A stretch of DNA of 64,000 nt, taken from assembly GCA_022447545.1 (NCBI GenBank), contig JAKVBI010000014.1, positions 16,920 through 80,919 on the forward strand, read 5' to 3'. Source of the stretch: Myxococcota bacterium. GTDB lineage: Bacteria > Myxococcota_A > UBA9160 > SMWR01. The stretch's first letter is position 1. Each line of letters opens with the position of its first letter. The notes beneath the pieces are model-generated. The model made no database searches. It was given only the letters and a program-made list of their open reading frames with translations, and was not told the origin of the DNA. Both the position numbers and the translations under genes were made by a program. Shown here one piece after another: positions 54,474 to 62,642 of this stretch.

Positions 54474-55376
54474 ATGACGATGAACGGTTCGATTCAGAAG
54501 TTCCTACTGTTGTTGGGCCTGGCCCTAACTGGAATGCTGTACGTTCCGCCCGTAACTGCGGTGAGTGTGGGCTTCGAGAGTTCCGAGGGGTATGTGGTGG
54601 GGCCGCTTTCGCCACCGGCTGGACCCACTCAGGCGGGATGGTCCGGGGGCGCGCAAGCGGGTTTTACCAACAACGATCCGGGTGACGAGCAGGTGGTGGG
54701 TAGCGAGGCTTACCAGGGTTCGAACTCCTGGCACTACGCTCGGGGCTATGGAAGCCCCGGCCAGGGTACTCCCTTTTCACCAGTGATGAGCGACGTGGCC
54801 GGGCCCGGTACCCGCATGGAGTTCTCGATTCACTTCAAGGCAGCCGATGCGAGTGGGGACGGCTCCGAGCAGAACCTCTACCTGGGGACGGCGGCGGGGA
54901 ACGATCGCACGGGCTTCAACGTCTATCTGGAAAATGCTGCGGCTGGGGATGGGTTGCACTTGTATACCTACGATTGGCTGGGGGGCGCTTCTTCGAAGCA
55001 GGTCATCGCTACTCAGCTTCCGCGCACTGACTGGCACGAGCTCGAGGTCGTTGCGGTATTCGACACAGATCCCCTGGCCGATGTCTACGAGTACTCAGTC
55101 AATGGCAACCTGGTCTACACGGGAAATTCCTGGCCGAACCCCTGGCGGCTCTCCATGGCATTCACGCCCGCCTACGGCAACCGCATCAAGTTTGCCGATG
55201 GGGGAGGGGATACGCCGGCACACGATGGTTTCTACTACGACGATCTCGAATATGACTTCACCGCCATCCCCGAGCCGCGAACGGCGTTCCTGTTGCTCGG
55301 TGCCCTTCTTGGACTGGCTGTTGTGCGGAGGAGATCATCGCTCGTTGCCCAACAGGCTGGACCCAGGAGGTTCTGA
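54474..55376 (+). CDS. PEP-CTERM sorting domain-containing protein
   Basis: A 300-residue secreted protein. The signal peptide is about residues 8-30 (FLLLLGLALTGMLY). The body is a beta-sandwich with concanavalin/LamG-like features (RMEFSIHFKAADASGDGSEQ, and YYDDLEYDF at the end). The tail AIPEPRTAFLLLGALLGLAV followed by VRRRSS is a textbook PEP-CTERM signal, normally processed by an exosortase and linked with exopolysaccharide production. Confidence 0.85.
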   Translation: MTMNGSIQKFLLLLGLALTGMLYVPPVTAVSVGFESSEGYVVGPLSPPAGPTQAGWSGGAQAGFTNNDPGDEQVVGSEAYQGSNSWHYARGYGSPGQGTPFSPVMSDVAGPGTRMEFSIHFKAADASGDGSEQNLYLGTAAGNDRTGFNVYLENAAAGDGLHLYTYDWLGGASSKQVIATQLPRTDWHELEVVAVFDTDPLADVYEYSVNGNLVYTGNSWPNPWRLSMAFTPAYGNRIKFADGGGDTPAHDGFYYDDLEYDFTAIPEPRTAFLLLGALLGLAVVRRRSSLVAQQAGPRRF

Positions 55377-55608
55377 CCTCCTCGGTCTTTCGGGGCCTTT
55401 TGCGCTCCAGGCTACCTGGGTTGCCGAGGTGGATCGCGCTCCAGGAGCACTCCTTTCGTCCATCTATATCTTGAAATCCTGCTTGCCGTGGCGGGGGCCT
55501 GGACCCTTGTGGGTGAAGGGGCGACCCTGGGACGCCAGCGAAGGCAACACTTCGCCGTGTGTGTTCGGATAGAATCGTTCATCAACCAGCGAACGAGGAG
55601 GGACCCTC

Positions 55609-56811
55609 TTGGCAGGACCGCTCGAGGGAATCAAGGTCGTGGATGCATCGGCAGTCGTGTCGGGTCCTCTGGCTGCCATGATGCTCGGAGATCAGGGAGC
55701 CGAGGTGATCAAACTCGAGTCCACGACGGTGGGTGACACGCTTCGGAACTCGCCGTATTCCCGCGGCGGTCTCACATCCTTCTACGCCAACTGCAACCGG
55801 AACAAGCGAACCATCGCCGTTGATCTGAGCCGACCCGAGGGGCTCGAGGTGGGCCACCGACTGATTCGCGAGGCCGATGTGTTCATCCAGAACTGGCGTC
55901 CGGGCGCGGCGACCCGTCTCGGGATGGGGCAGTCCGATCTCCATAAGGTCAACGCCGACCTGATCTACTGCTCGATCTCTGGCTTCGGTCCCGACGGACC
56001 CTATAGCCAGCAGCGCGTGTACGATCCCATCGTTCAGGGAGTCTCGGGGCATACCGCTGTCCAGATCAACCCGGAAGTTCCCATTCGCGATCTCGTGCGC
56101 AACATCGTGGCTGACAAGTCGAGTGCCTACACGGCTGCGCAGGCCATCACAGCGGCGCTATTTGCTCGGGAGCGGGGAGCCGGCGGTCAACACATTCAGG
56201 TTCCCATGATCGATGCGTCGTTGGCTTTCTTCTGGGCCGACGGCATGATGGCCCACACCTTCGCAGGTGAAGACAAACCGGGCGGGTTCACGCTCTACGA
56301 GATCTACCGACTCACTCAGACGAAAGACGGCCATTTGATCTATTTTGTTGCGACCGACGAAGAGTTCCAAGGGCTGTTCAGGGCGTTGGGGCACCCCGAG
56401 TGGCTCGAGGACCCACGCTTCGCCACGATGTCAAGCCGGAGGAAGACCGAGAACGCCCAGATCCTCGGCGAGATGATTCAAGCGGCTCATCTGGAATACA
56501 CCACAGCTGAGTTGATCGAGAAGATGCTGGAGGAGGATGTGCCCGTCGGCCCGGTGCTGTCCCTCGAAGAACTCTTCGACGACCCGCAGCTGGTCAACAA
56601 TCAGGCGATTCTCGAATTCGAGCATCCTACCGCCGGCCGCTATCACCAGGCCAGGCCTGCTGCCCGATTCGACAAGACGCCGCAGGATCCGACTCGCCGA
56701 ATGCCGCCGCTACACGGAGAGCACACCGACGAGATTCTTGCTGAGCTGGGCTACAGCACCGCCCAGACCGATCAGATGCGAGCCCAAGGCATCACCTTCA
56801 GCGGCAACTGA
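55609..56811 (+). CDS. CaiB/BaiF family CoA-transferase
   Basis: A 400-residue class III CoA-transferase. It starts GPLEGIKVVDASAVVSGPLA and carries LGDQGAEVIKLESTTVGDTL, NRNKRTIAVDLSRPEG, the catalytic aspartate region NIVADKSSAYTAAQA, and SISGFGPDGPYS. The enzyme moves CoA between organic acids, feeding acids into beta-oxidation or aromatic breakdown. The start is TTG 55609, supported by GAGGAGGG 6 bases upstream. A frame-mate ATG does not occur nearby. Confidence 0.9.
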   Translation: MAGPLEGIKVVDASAVVSGPLAAMMLGDQGAEVIKLESTTVGDTLRNSPYSRGGLTSFYANCNRNKRTIAVDLSRPEGLEVGHRLIREADVFIQNWRPGAATRLGMGQSDLHKVNADLIYCSISGFGPDGPYSQQRVYDPIVQGVSGHTAVQINPEVPIRDLVRNIVADKSSAYTAAQAITAALFARERGAGGQHIQVPMIDASLAFFWADGMMAHTFAGEDKPGGFTLYEIYRLTQTKDGHLIYFVATDEEFQGLFRALGHPEWLEDPRFATMSSRRKTENAQILGEMIQAAHLEYTTAELIEKMLEEDVPVGPVLSLEELFDDPQLVNNQAILEFEHPTAGRYHQARPAARFDKTPQDPTRRMPPLHGEHTDEILAELGYSTAQTDQMRAQGITFSGN

Positions 56812-56867
56812 AGATCCTCGGATAGACGGAAACCAGGTCCGGGCACGCAGAGGGAGAAGCATCGGCG

Positions 56868-57026
56868 ATGATTGCCACCGGGGTTTTTGTGCTTTTGCTG
56901 GGCACCGCACTGTCGGGTTTGCAGGACCGTCGGTGGCTGTCAGTGACGCTGTTCTTCGCTTCGTGGATCGCGATCGCCCTGCTGTTCTCCCATCATGCGA
57001 CGGACACATTGGACATCAGTCTGTGA
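56868..57026 (+). CDS. DUF5993 family small membrane protein
   Basis: A 52-residue protein with two hydrophobic helices (TGVFVLLLGTALSGL and LSVTLFFASWIAIALLF) and the conserved ending SHHATDTLDISL, which I recognise from DUF5993 proteins. These are typically found directly before dsbB-like genes, as here. Its TGA overlaps the GTG of the next gene (GTGA), so the two are translationally coupled and probably function together in the inner membrane. Confidence 0.8.
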   Translation: MIATGVFVLLLGTALSGLQDRRWLSVTLFFASWIAIALLFSHHATDTLDISL

Positions 57027-57604
57027 GTCGATCGTTACTCGGAGAATTCAGCTATGTGAGCACCCATCTCGTCGTGCTCGTGGTCAGTTGCATCCTGATC
57101 GCAGCCTTTGGCGTCCAGTTCTTCGAAGACGAGATGCCGTGCCCTCTTTGCATTCTCCAGCGCATGGCCATGATGCTGGCGGTGGTCGGCCCTGTACACG
57201 TAATCGTCAAGAGCCATCGCCACCGAGTCATCGAATCCGAGTGGTTTGCTTCCGCTTGGGGGATGACCGTGCTTGGGTCCGTGTTGGGCTGTGTAATCTC
57301 CACCCGTCAAATCCTCCTCCACATCGCGCCGGGAAGTGTGGGCTATGGGAATCCCGTGCTCGGACTTCATCTCTATACGTGGGCTCTGCTGGTCTTTGTC
57401 GCCTTGTTGCTGACGGCGGGGATCCATCTGGTCTTCATTCGGGAGGACGTCCCTGTCGTGCTCGAAAGGGCTCGGGTGCTTTCGAAGTCGGTGGTGTGGC
57501 TCTTCTGGCTGGTGGTGCTCGCCAACGCGATCAGCGTGTTCTTTCAGGCGGGCTTCCAGATGTTTCTTCCCGACAACCCGACCCACTATCGACTGCTCAA
57601 ATAG
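57023..57604 (+). CDS. dsbB: DsbB-like disulfide bond formation protein
   Basis: A 193-residue inner-membrane protein with four to five helices. The redox motif C40-x2-C43 is in DEMPCPLCILQRMAMMLAVV, the DsbB/VKOR-like quinone-reactive pair. Another region, GYGNPVLGLHLYTWALLV, is typical of the DUF5993-associated DsbB subgroup. The second periplasmic Cys pair of classical DsbB is not seen. It should reoxidise a periplasmic thiol partner and pass electrons to quinone. GTG 57023 overlaps the DUF5993 stop. Confidence 0.85.
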   Translation: MSRSLLGEFSYVSTHLVVLVVSCILIAAFGVQFFEDEMPCPLCILQRMAMMLAVVGPVHVIVKSHRHRVIESEWFASAWGMTVLGSVLGCVISTRQILLHIAPGSVGYGNPVLGLHLYTWALLVFVALLLTAGIHLVFIREDVPVVLERARVLSKSVVWLFWLVVLANAISVFFQAGFQMFLPDNPTHYRLLK

Positions 57605-57978
57605 TCGCCCCCGAAACAGGGGCAATTCACCCAGATCGTGTTCCTTGAGGTCCGGGGGATGACCCATCGCCTGCAGTCCAGTGTTTTCCGCGGTGCTGCG
57701 TCCGGCTACACCCAGATTCCCCGGTTGGTGCCAAGCGATGCAACTGCAGGTTTTTGGTATGAGCTGGCTCTGCAACGCAGCAGCCAGCTTGATGAGGCAT
57801 CGAACCGACTCCTGACCCTGAATTGATTGGCTCCGGGAGAAGCGGTCTGCGCGCAGGCCTGCGGCCTTCTGCTCGGCAGAGCACTCACGGATCAGAGCTG
57901 GCGGGTGTAGACTCTTCGCGTTCCCCGGGGTCGTGCCGGCAACGGGGCGTGTCCTTTTTAATGAACTGGAGGGACTCC
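57605..57978. other. Mostly non-coding gap with one doubtful small ORF
   Basis: About 370 bases between dsbB and the hydrolase. A GCCCC/GGGGC hairpin just after the dsbB stop could be a weak terminator. The possible small gene at 57659-57826 is listed separately; nothing else was recognised. Confidence 0.35.
57659..57826 (+). CDS. Possible small protein, 55 residues
   Basis: ATG 57659, with GAGG 8 bases upstream, encodes a soluble peptide with THRLQSSVFRGAASGYTQIP and FWYELALQRSSQLDEASNRL. Its composition is more protein-like than the other frames here, but I do not recognise it. It could instead be the tail of a decayed gene. Confidence 0.3.
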   Translation: MTHRLQSSVFRGAASGYTQIPRLVPSDATAGFWYELALQRSSQLDEASNRLLTLN

Positions 57979-58878
57979 ATGTCGCTTCCTGTGAACCCGC
58001 GAACGTTGAGGCCCACCCAGAGACTCGGTCTTTTGGCCTGGCGGACGATGATGAGAACCTTCGGTCTGCTGACGGGGCTGCGAAACCGATCACTTCGGGA
58101 GCGGATATCGGAGCACGCCTACGGGCCGCATCCGTCCGAACGCATCGAGCGGATCGAGCCTTCTGGGGAATCTCCTTCGAAAACTCCGGTCGTCTATGTG
58201 CACGGTGGGGGCTGGATCTGCGGCAACAAGGAGATGTACAGCGGCGAGCTTCTGTTCCTGGCCGAGGCAGGCTACCCGGTCTTCAACGTCGAGTATCCCC
58301 TGGCGCCGGAGCGGCCCCATCCCCACATGCTGCTTTCGTTGCTCGCATCGCTGGCGTGGATCCGTGAGCAGTATCCCGAGACCCAAGAGGTCCATCTCAT
58401 GGGGGATTCGGCGGGTGGAAACCTGGCATCGATGCTCGGAATCCTCGTCTCGAATCCGGGCCTCATCCTTGCCCTCGACCCAGCCGTCTCGCTGAATCTG
58501 CCCGAGGCTCGTAGCGTGGTCTCGATCTACGGTGTCCTCGATCGCCTGAGTTGGATCGAAGAAGGGTTTCCAGGCGCAGCTCTGATGATGGAGTGTTATG
58601 TCGGGCCCGAAGGGCTCGAGGCCGAGATCGGCCCGGAAATTGCGGTCACCCCGATGGATCTCGAATTCGAACAGCTGCCGCCGACATTTATTGGCGTCGG
58701 GTCCAAGGACCAACTGGCCGAGTCGTCGCGCCTTTGCGCCGAGCACTTGGCGAAGAACTTCGAGCCCGTCGATTACCAGGTCTATCCGGGTGAAGCCCAC
58801 GGCTTTTTCAACAGAAGTGGACGCCCTGCCTGCCAGGCGCTTCGAAGAGATATCCTCGACTTTTTCGCGAAGCACTGA
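57979..58878 (+). CDS. Alpha/beta hydrolase, HSL-type esterase
   Basis: A 299-residue hormone-sensitive-lipase-like esterase. The oxyanion motif HGGGW is near residue 75, the nucleophile is in MGDSAGGNLASM near 143-148, the acid is in GVGSKDQLAE and the histidine in YPGEAHGFFNR. The N-terminal cap region is short and basic. It probably hydrolyses short-chain esters in the cytosol. ATG 57979 has GGAGGG 5 bases upstream; ATG 57961 lies just before that motif. Confidence 0.9.
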   Translation: MSLPVNPRTLRPTQRLGLLAWRTMMRTFGLLTGLRNRSLRERISEHAYGPHPSERIERIEPSGESPSKTPVVYVHGGGWICGNKEMYSGELLFLAEAGYPVFNVEYPLAPERPHPHMLLSLLASLAWIREQYPETQEVHLMGDSAGGNLASMLGILVSNPGLILALDPAVSLNLPEARSVVSIYGVLDRLSWIEEGFPGAALMMECYVGPEGLEAEIGPEIAVTPMDLEFEQLPPTFIGVGSKDQLAESSRLCAEHLAKNFEPVDYQVYPGEAHGFFNRSGRPACQALRRDILDFFAKH

Positions 58879-59009
58879 GTTCCTGGCTCTGGCACTTGCC
58901 TCCACCGATGCTCCGTGCCGGGCACGATTGACCCCTCTGGATGGCGATGAGAGAGCCGCATTGGGAGCGGGTCCCATCGCACCGATCCATGGGGTTTTGG
59001 CTTGGTGTG

Positions 59010-59286
59010 GAGCACCGCGAAGCGCTGTGCCGAACCGAAATCGATGAGATTCGACCGGGCGGCGACTTTCGCCGTAGTCGCGTCGGAGGTCATAGCTGAC
59101 AGGCATGGGGTCACCGGGAATCGTCACGGTTTCCCAGCTTACGCCGCGTTCGGCGTCGTCCAATTCCCGGTTGAGCAGGATGAACTCTCACCCCGTGTAC
59201 TTCTCGCTAACCGTCTGGCGCCGCCAGGGCTTGTCCACGAAGGGGTTCGGCACGGGGGGTAGCCGAATCCAACTCCGGTAGTGAGG
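59010..59286 (-). pseudogene. Unrecognised coding remnant with in-frame TGA
   Basis: One minus-strand frame reads PHYRSWIRLPPVPNPFVDKP, WRRQTVSEKYTG, then a TGA at 59188-59190, then EFILLNRELDDAERGVSWET followed by VTIPGDPMPVSYDLRRDYGE. The composition on both sides is clearly protein-like and continuous, so the TGA probably replaces a sense codon, perhaps Trp. No start or clear C-terminus was found and the frame decays into Arg/Pro-rich sequence beyond about 59010. I do not recognise the family. Confidence 0.4.
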
Positions 59287-59451
59287 GCGTTGACGTCCTG
59301 GCACAATTTGAGGACTGCGCGGATGGCATTGGCTTTCCGGGGGGGGCCGTGGGAGTGCTCATCGAAGCTTTGGAAACAATTGCGTGTCGATCGCGCGTGG
59401 ACCGCTTTGTCGTCGCGATCGGGAGGGTGCTCTCTGAGAGGCGCTGGGAGT

Positions 59452-60384
59452 CTACCCGCTGTGGTATTGGTTCCAGCCCGCGATGACTTCTTCGATGTCA
59501 TCGGGCGCGAAGAACACCTGAGGCTGGTTTTGCTCGCCCCAAAGGGACCACGAATCTTCGATCCCCCAGTCCTCCCGGACCTCCCACGCTTCGTCATCGA
59601 CGATCCGGTCCATGTCTGCGAAGTATTCGAAGAACGTTCCGCTGGGATCTCGGAGGTACCAGAACATGTTTCCCCCGATCTGGTGCCGACCCGGTCCGGC
59701 AATGTGGGTTCCCTCATGGGCGTTCAGGTATTGGGTCGCTGATGCACATACAGCGTCGATGTCGTCCAGCTCCATCGCATAGTGGTTGAGGTACGGGACG
59801 GGTGCGGGTGTCATCAACAGGTTGTGGTGATCTGGAGAGCAGCGGGTGAAGAACGCCAGCCCGCCCGCGATGTCGGAGATTTTGAAGCCGATGCCCTCGA
59901 TATAGAGCTTGTGGGTCGCGAGTATGTCGTTGGTTCCGAATACGACGTGACCCAGACGACGCGGGGGGCGAAGGCTCGGCTCGACCATGACACCTGGGCG
60001 TTTGCCCAATCGATTGCGCTCGCCCGGCCGGTTGGATTCACGAGGGGGAACGGCGGGAATGTCGGCCACGTTGCAGGGCTCGATGACGATGTTCCATTTG
60101 TTGACAGGATCGGGAACGTGGAGTTTGCCGTCCCGGGTTTCCGAACCAATTCCGATTCCTTCGAGCCTCTGCACAGTGCTCGCGAGATCCTCTTCGCTCT
60201 CGCAGGCGACGCGGATCTCGCGAAGTTGCCGATAGGGAGCTTCTGCGATGACGAACTGGTTGGGGCAGGATTCCGACCCCCACTTCCCGTCGCTGCCGGC
60301 CAGGCCGATTTCCCGGTAGAAGCCGTCGAGGCGTACGGGGTCCGGGACACCGATTTCGATTCCAAGCAGTCGATGGAGGCCCAT
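59452..60384 (-). CDS. VOC family protein (extradiol-dioxygenase-like), two domains
   Basis: A 310-residue protein with two vicinal-oxygen-chelate modules. The N-terminal one has LLGIEIGVPDPVRLDGFYRE and the C-terminal one RRLGHVVFGTNDILATHKLY, LNHYAMELDDIDAV and WYLRDPSGTFFEYFADMDRI. Metal-binding His, His and Glu of the C-terminal module are present (GHVVF, NHYAMEL, FFEYF). It resembles type I extradiol catechol dioxygenases such as BphC-like enzymes, though the substrate is uncertain. ATG 60384 has AAGGGG 8 bases upstream. Confidence 0.85.
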   Translation of the reverse strand: MGLHRLLGIEIGVPDPVRLDGFYREIGLAGSDGKWGSESCPNQFVIAEAPYRQLREIRVACESEEDLASTVQRLEGIGIGSETRDGKLHVPDPVNKWNIVIEPCNVADIPAVPPRESNRPGERNRLGKRPGVMVEPSLRPPRRLGHVVFGTNDILATHKLYIEGIGFKISDIAGGLAFFTRCSPDHHNLLMTPAPVPYLNHYAMELDDIDAVCASATQYLNAHEGTHIAGPGRHQIGGNMFWYLRDPSGTFFEYFADMDRIVDDEAWEVREDWGIEDSWSLWGEQNQPQVFFAPDDIEEVIAGWNQYHSG

Positions 60385-60609
60385 GGAGGTTTCCCCTTCC
60401 GGTTCTTATGGGATGGATGCGTATCAATTGACTGGATGGATGTCCAATTCGACGGGCTGCGACTTCATGGCGATGGGTTCCGAGCGATGAGGGGGGAGGG
60501 GCAGGCGGATCCGGTTTGGAGAGCTTTCAGGTTCCCGATCCCAAGGGAACCCTCTGCCGGCGCTTTCGTGAGGCCTACCGTCCTGGACAGAGCGGAGTAT
60601 CCTGCCGCC

Positions 60610-61002
60610 ATGGCTATCGTCGATCCGGAGCGGAGACATATCGTCCTCTGGGACGGCGACTGAATTCCCTGAGGCCGAATCGCCGCCTGGGTCAGGCGGA
60701 AGGATCGGAACGGGCTGTTCGAAGTCGTTCCCTACCAGGCTGCTGCGTCGCCGCCCATGACGCCAGAGCTTCGGGATGCGTGTGCACGCTCGGCTCACGT
60801 TCTCACCCGCGATGGCAGAGTGCTGAACGGTGGGCGAGGAACTCTGTTCATCCTGCGACAATTGGGGTGGTGGGTGGGTTTTTTGAGCGTGCCTCCGTTG
60901 GTCTGGCCTGTGGAAGTGAGCTACGCGATCTTCGCTCGAAACCGTGTTTTCTTTTTTCGGCTTTTCGCGCGCTTCTTGCCACCCCGTGATCTGGACCGCT
61001 AG
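60610..61002 (+). CDS. DCC-family (DUF393) thiol-disulfide oxidoreductase, predicted selenoprotein
   Basis: A 130-residue protein if two in-frame TGA codons are read as selenocysteine. The frame runs AIVDPERRHIVLWDGD, TGA at 60661, Ile-Pro, TGA at 60670, then GRIAAWVRRKDRNGLFEVVP. DCC/YuxK proteins have DGDCxxC at exactly this place, so both active-site Cys are replaced, giving U18-x-x-U21. The rest fits the family: a Gly/Arg strand, RGTLFILRQLGWWVGFLSVP and ARNRVFFFRLFARFLPPRD. The frame is otherwise intact to TAG 61002. A SECIS-like hairpin follows the second TGA. The ribosome-binding site is weak (GCGGAG, 12 bases upstream). Confidence 0.75.
60675..60708 (+). promoter_or_regulatory. Bacterial SECIS-like hairpin
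   Basis: CCGCCT and AGGCGG form a 6-bp upper stem around a five-base GGGTC loop (60689-60693). A lower stem pairs CCGA (60675-60678) with TCGG (60705-60708) across an internal loop. The loop starts 16 bases after the second TGA and 25 after the first. Bacterial SECIS elements have a stem with G in the first loop positions at about this distance, and the E. coli fdhF loop also contains GGU. It is positioned to serve both codons. Confidence 0.65.
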
Positions 61003-61129
61003 CTCGTTGTACCCACCGGCGCGTGCCATGCTCCCGCTATTCTTTGCGGCCATGAACTTCTTGCGGTTTCCAGTTCTCCCGAGCAGGCTGCTTGTCGGTT
61101 GTCTTTTCGTGAGAAACAGGAGCTGACCG

Positions 61130-61798
61130 ATGCTGGGCCGTTATCGCTACGCCTACCTGTTGGCGACGCTGGCGCTTTTGATCGTCGCCAGGCCATTCCT
61201 TCCCGATCTTGGACGTGGTCTGGTGATCGGTATGCTGATTTTGAGCTTGATGACCGCGGCCATCACGAGTTCGACCAACCGTTCTCAGGTCTGGTTCGGG
61301 CTCGGTCTGGTCTGTGTGATTCTGGTGACGTCAATCAGCCCCCTTCAGTCGGGCAGGCTCAATCTGGCGATTCTTTCGCCAGCTCTGGGGGTTGCTTACT
61401 GGGCGCTCATCGCATTCTTGATTCTGCGAAAAATCTTCATCCATACCCAACGGGTGAGTGTAGACACCATCAACGGGGCGATTTGTGTGTATCTCATCCT
61501 GGGGATTGCGTGGGCGCAGGCCTACGTGATTCTGGAAACACTCGTGCCAGGGTCGTTTTCGCCGAGTTACGACTTGGTGGGGAGCCGCGCTCGCGAATTG
61601 GGGCACGTTCGCGAATTGGACGGCTTCATCGGTTTCAGCTTCATCACGCTCACGACGCTCGGATACGGAAACGTTGTTCCGTTGACACTCAAGGCAGAGG
61701 CATTGACGATTGCCGAGGCCATCACCGGTCAGCTGTATCTGGCCGTATTACTGGCGCGCTTGGTTGCCATGGAGATCTCGAGTCGCCGAGATGGATGA
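61130..61798 (+). CDS. Two-pore-domain-type potassium channel-like protein
   Basis: A 222-residue inner-membrane protein with about six hydrophobic segments. The last two flank the pore motif FSFITLTTLGYGNVVPLTLK, whose TLGYG selectivity filter matches Ion_trans_2 potassium channels. The first four segments (YLLATLALLIVA onward) are unlike a voltage sensor. No regulatory RCK domain is attached. It lies downstream of the DCC selenoprotein and upstream of marC on the same strand. Confidence 0.85.
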   Translation: MLGRYRYAYLLATLALLIVARPFLPDLGRGLVIGMLILSLMTAAITSSTNRSQVWFGLGLVCVILVTSISPLQSGRLNLAILSPALGVAYWALIAFLILRKIFIHTQRVSVDTINGAICVYLILGIAWAQAYVILETLVPGSFSPSYDLVGSRARELGHVRELDGFIGFSFITLTTLGYGNVVPLTLKAEALTIAEAITGQLYLAVLLARLVAMEISSRRDG

Positions 61799-61849
61799 GA
61801 CCCACGTAGAGCTGGATCGTCCTTCACACCTCGGGCATCATTACCCGCG

Positions 61850-62515
61850 ATGAGTACCGTCGCACTTCTCAAAGCCTTTCTGGGGTTGTTCGCCATGATG
61901 AACCCCATTGGAAACACCGGGATCTTTCTCGGTGTCACGGGCGATCTGCCCAGCGGTTTCAAGCTGCGGGCTGCGTTCAAGACTTGTTTCGCCGTGCTCG
62001 TCATTCTGGAGATCGCGATCTTTGGGGGCATGGAGATCCTGAAACTCTTCGGCATTTCAATTGCGGCCTTTCAGACCGCCGGTGGACTGATTGTGCTCGG
62101 GATCGGTATGAAGATGCTCGGCGGCGATGAGAATTCCAGCCAGAAAACCGATGGTGGCAGCGCGGCGATTGCGACGGTCTCCGAGAGGGAACAAGAGGTC
62201 AGCGGTAAGCTCATCGTTCCGCTTGCGATGCCGATTCTTGGTGGCCCCGGCTCGATTACGACCGTCGTAACGGTCGCCGCCGCGTTTCCGACGGTTGAAG
62301 GAAAGATCGGAACCGCCGTTGGGACGGCGGCTCTCGTTGCGACGATGTTCCTCTGCTTCGCCCTCTCCGGTCTGATCAGCCGTTATTTGAGTGACCATGC
62401 GCAGGAGATCATTCTGCGGTTCATGGGCTTGATCCTGGTTGCCATCGGCATGGACATGATGCTCGGTGGCATCGAGGCCTCCCTGGCCAAATCCGGCCTC
62501 TTTCACGCTTCCTGA
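61850..62515 (+). CDS. MarC family integral membrane protein
   Basis: A 221-residue protein with six helices. The start LKAFLGLFAMMNPIGNTGIF (a conserved NPxG), the central QTAGGLIVLGIGMKMLGG, the PLAMPILGGPGSITTVV motif and the end ILRFMGLILVAIGMDMMLGG are MarC/UPF0056 signatures. The function of the family is not settled; early links to antibiotic resistance were not upheld. It starts 51 bases after the channel gene. Confidence 0.9.
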   Translation: MSTVALLKAFLGLFAMMNPIGNTGIFLGVTGDLPSGFKLRAAFKTCFAVLVILEIAIFGGMEILKLFGISIAAFQTAGGLIVLGIGMKMLGGDENSSQKTDGGSAAIATVSEREQEVSGKLIVPLAMPILGGPGSITTVVTVAAAFPTVEGKIGTAVGTAALVATMFLCFALSGLISRYLSDHAQEIILRFMGLILVAIGMDMMLGGIEASLAKSGLFHAS

Positions 62516-62642
62516 AGCCACCAGCTTCTCTGTAATGGCTGGTTCCGTGCCCGGGCTTCCAAGGGGTTGTCGAAGTTTGACGCCTGGCTGTTTGGCCCTC
62601 TACTCTACGTGCTGTTCGCAGATTTTTGTCAGGAGGCACCCC

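Noticed and set aside
54710-54745. tRNA T-arm-like sequence (GGTTCGAACTCC)
   Set aside because: It lies inside the PEP-CTERM gene, the stem does not pair correctly around a 7-base loop, and no acceptor or anticodon arm surrounds it.
57035-58093. 352-residue minus-strand ORF across dsbB and the hydrolase start
   Set aside because: It is antisense to dsbB, which has a clear CPLC motif, and its translation is not protein-like over that part.
60757-61002. Stand-alone 81-residue ORF after the two TGA codons
   Set aside because: Its sequence is the C-terminal two thirds of a DCC protein and its frame continues upstream through both TGA codons, so it is part of the predicted selenoprotein and not a separate gene.
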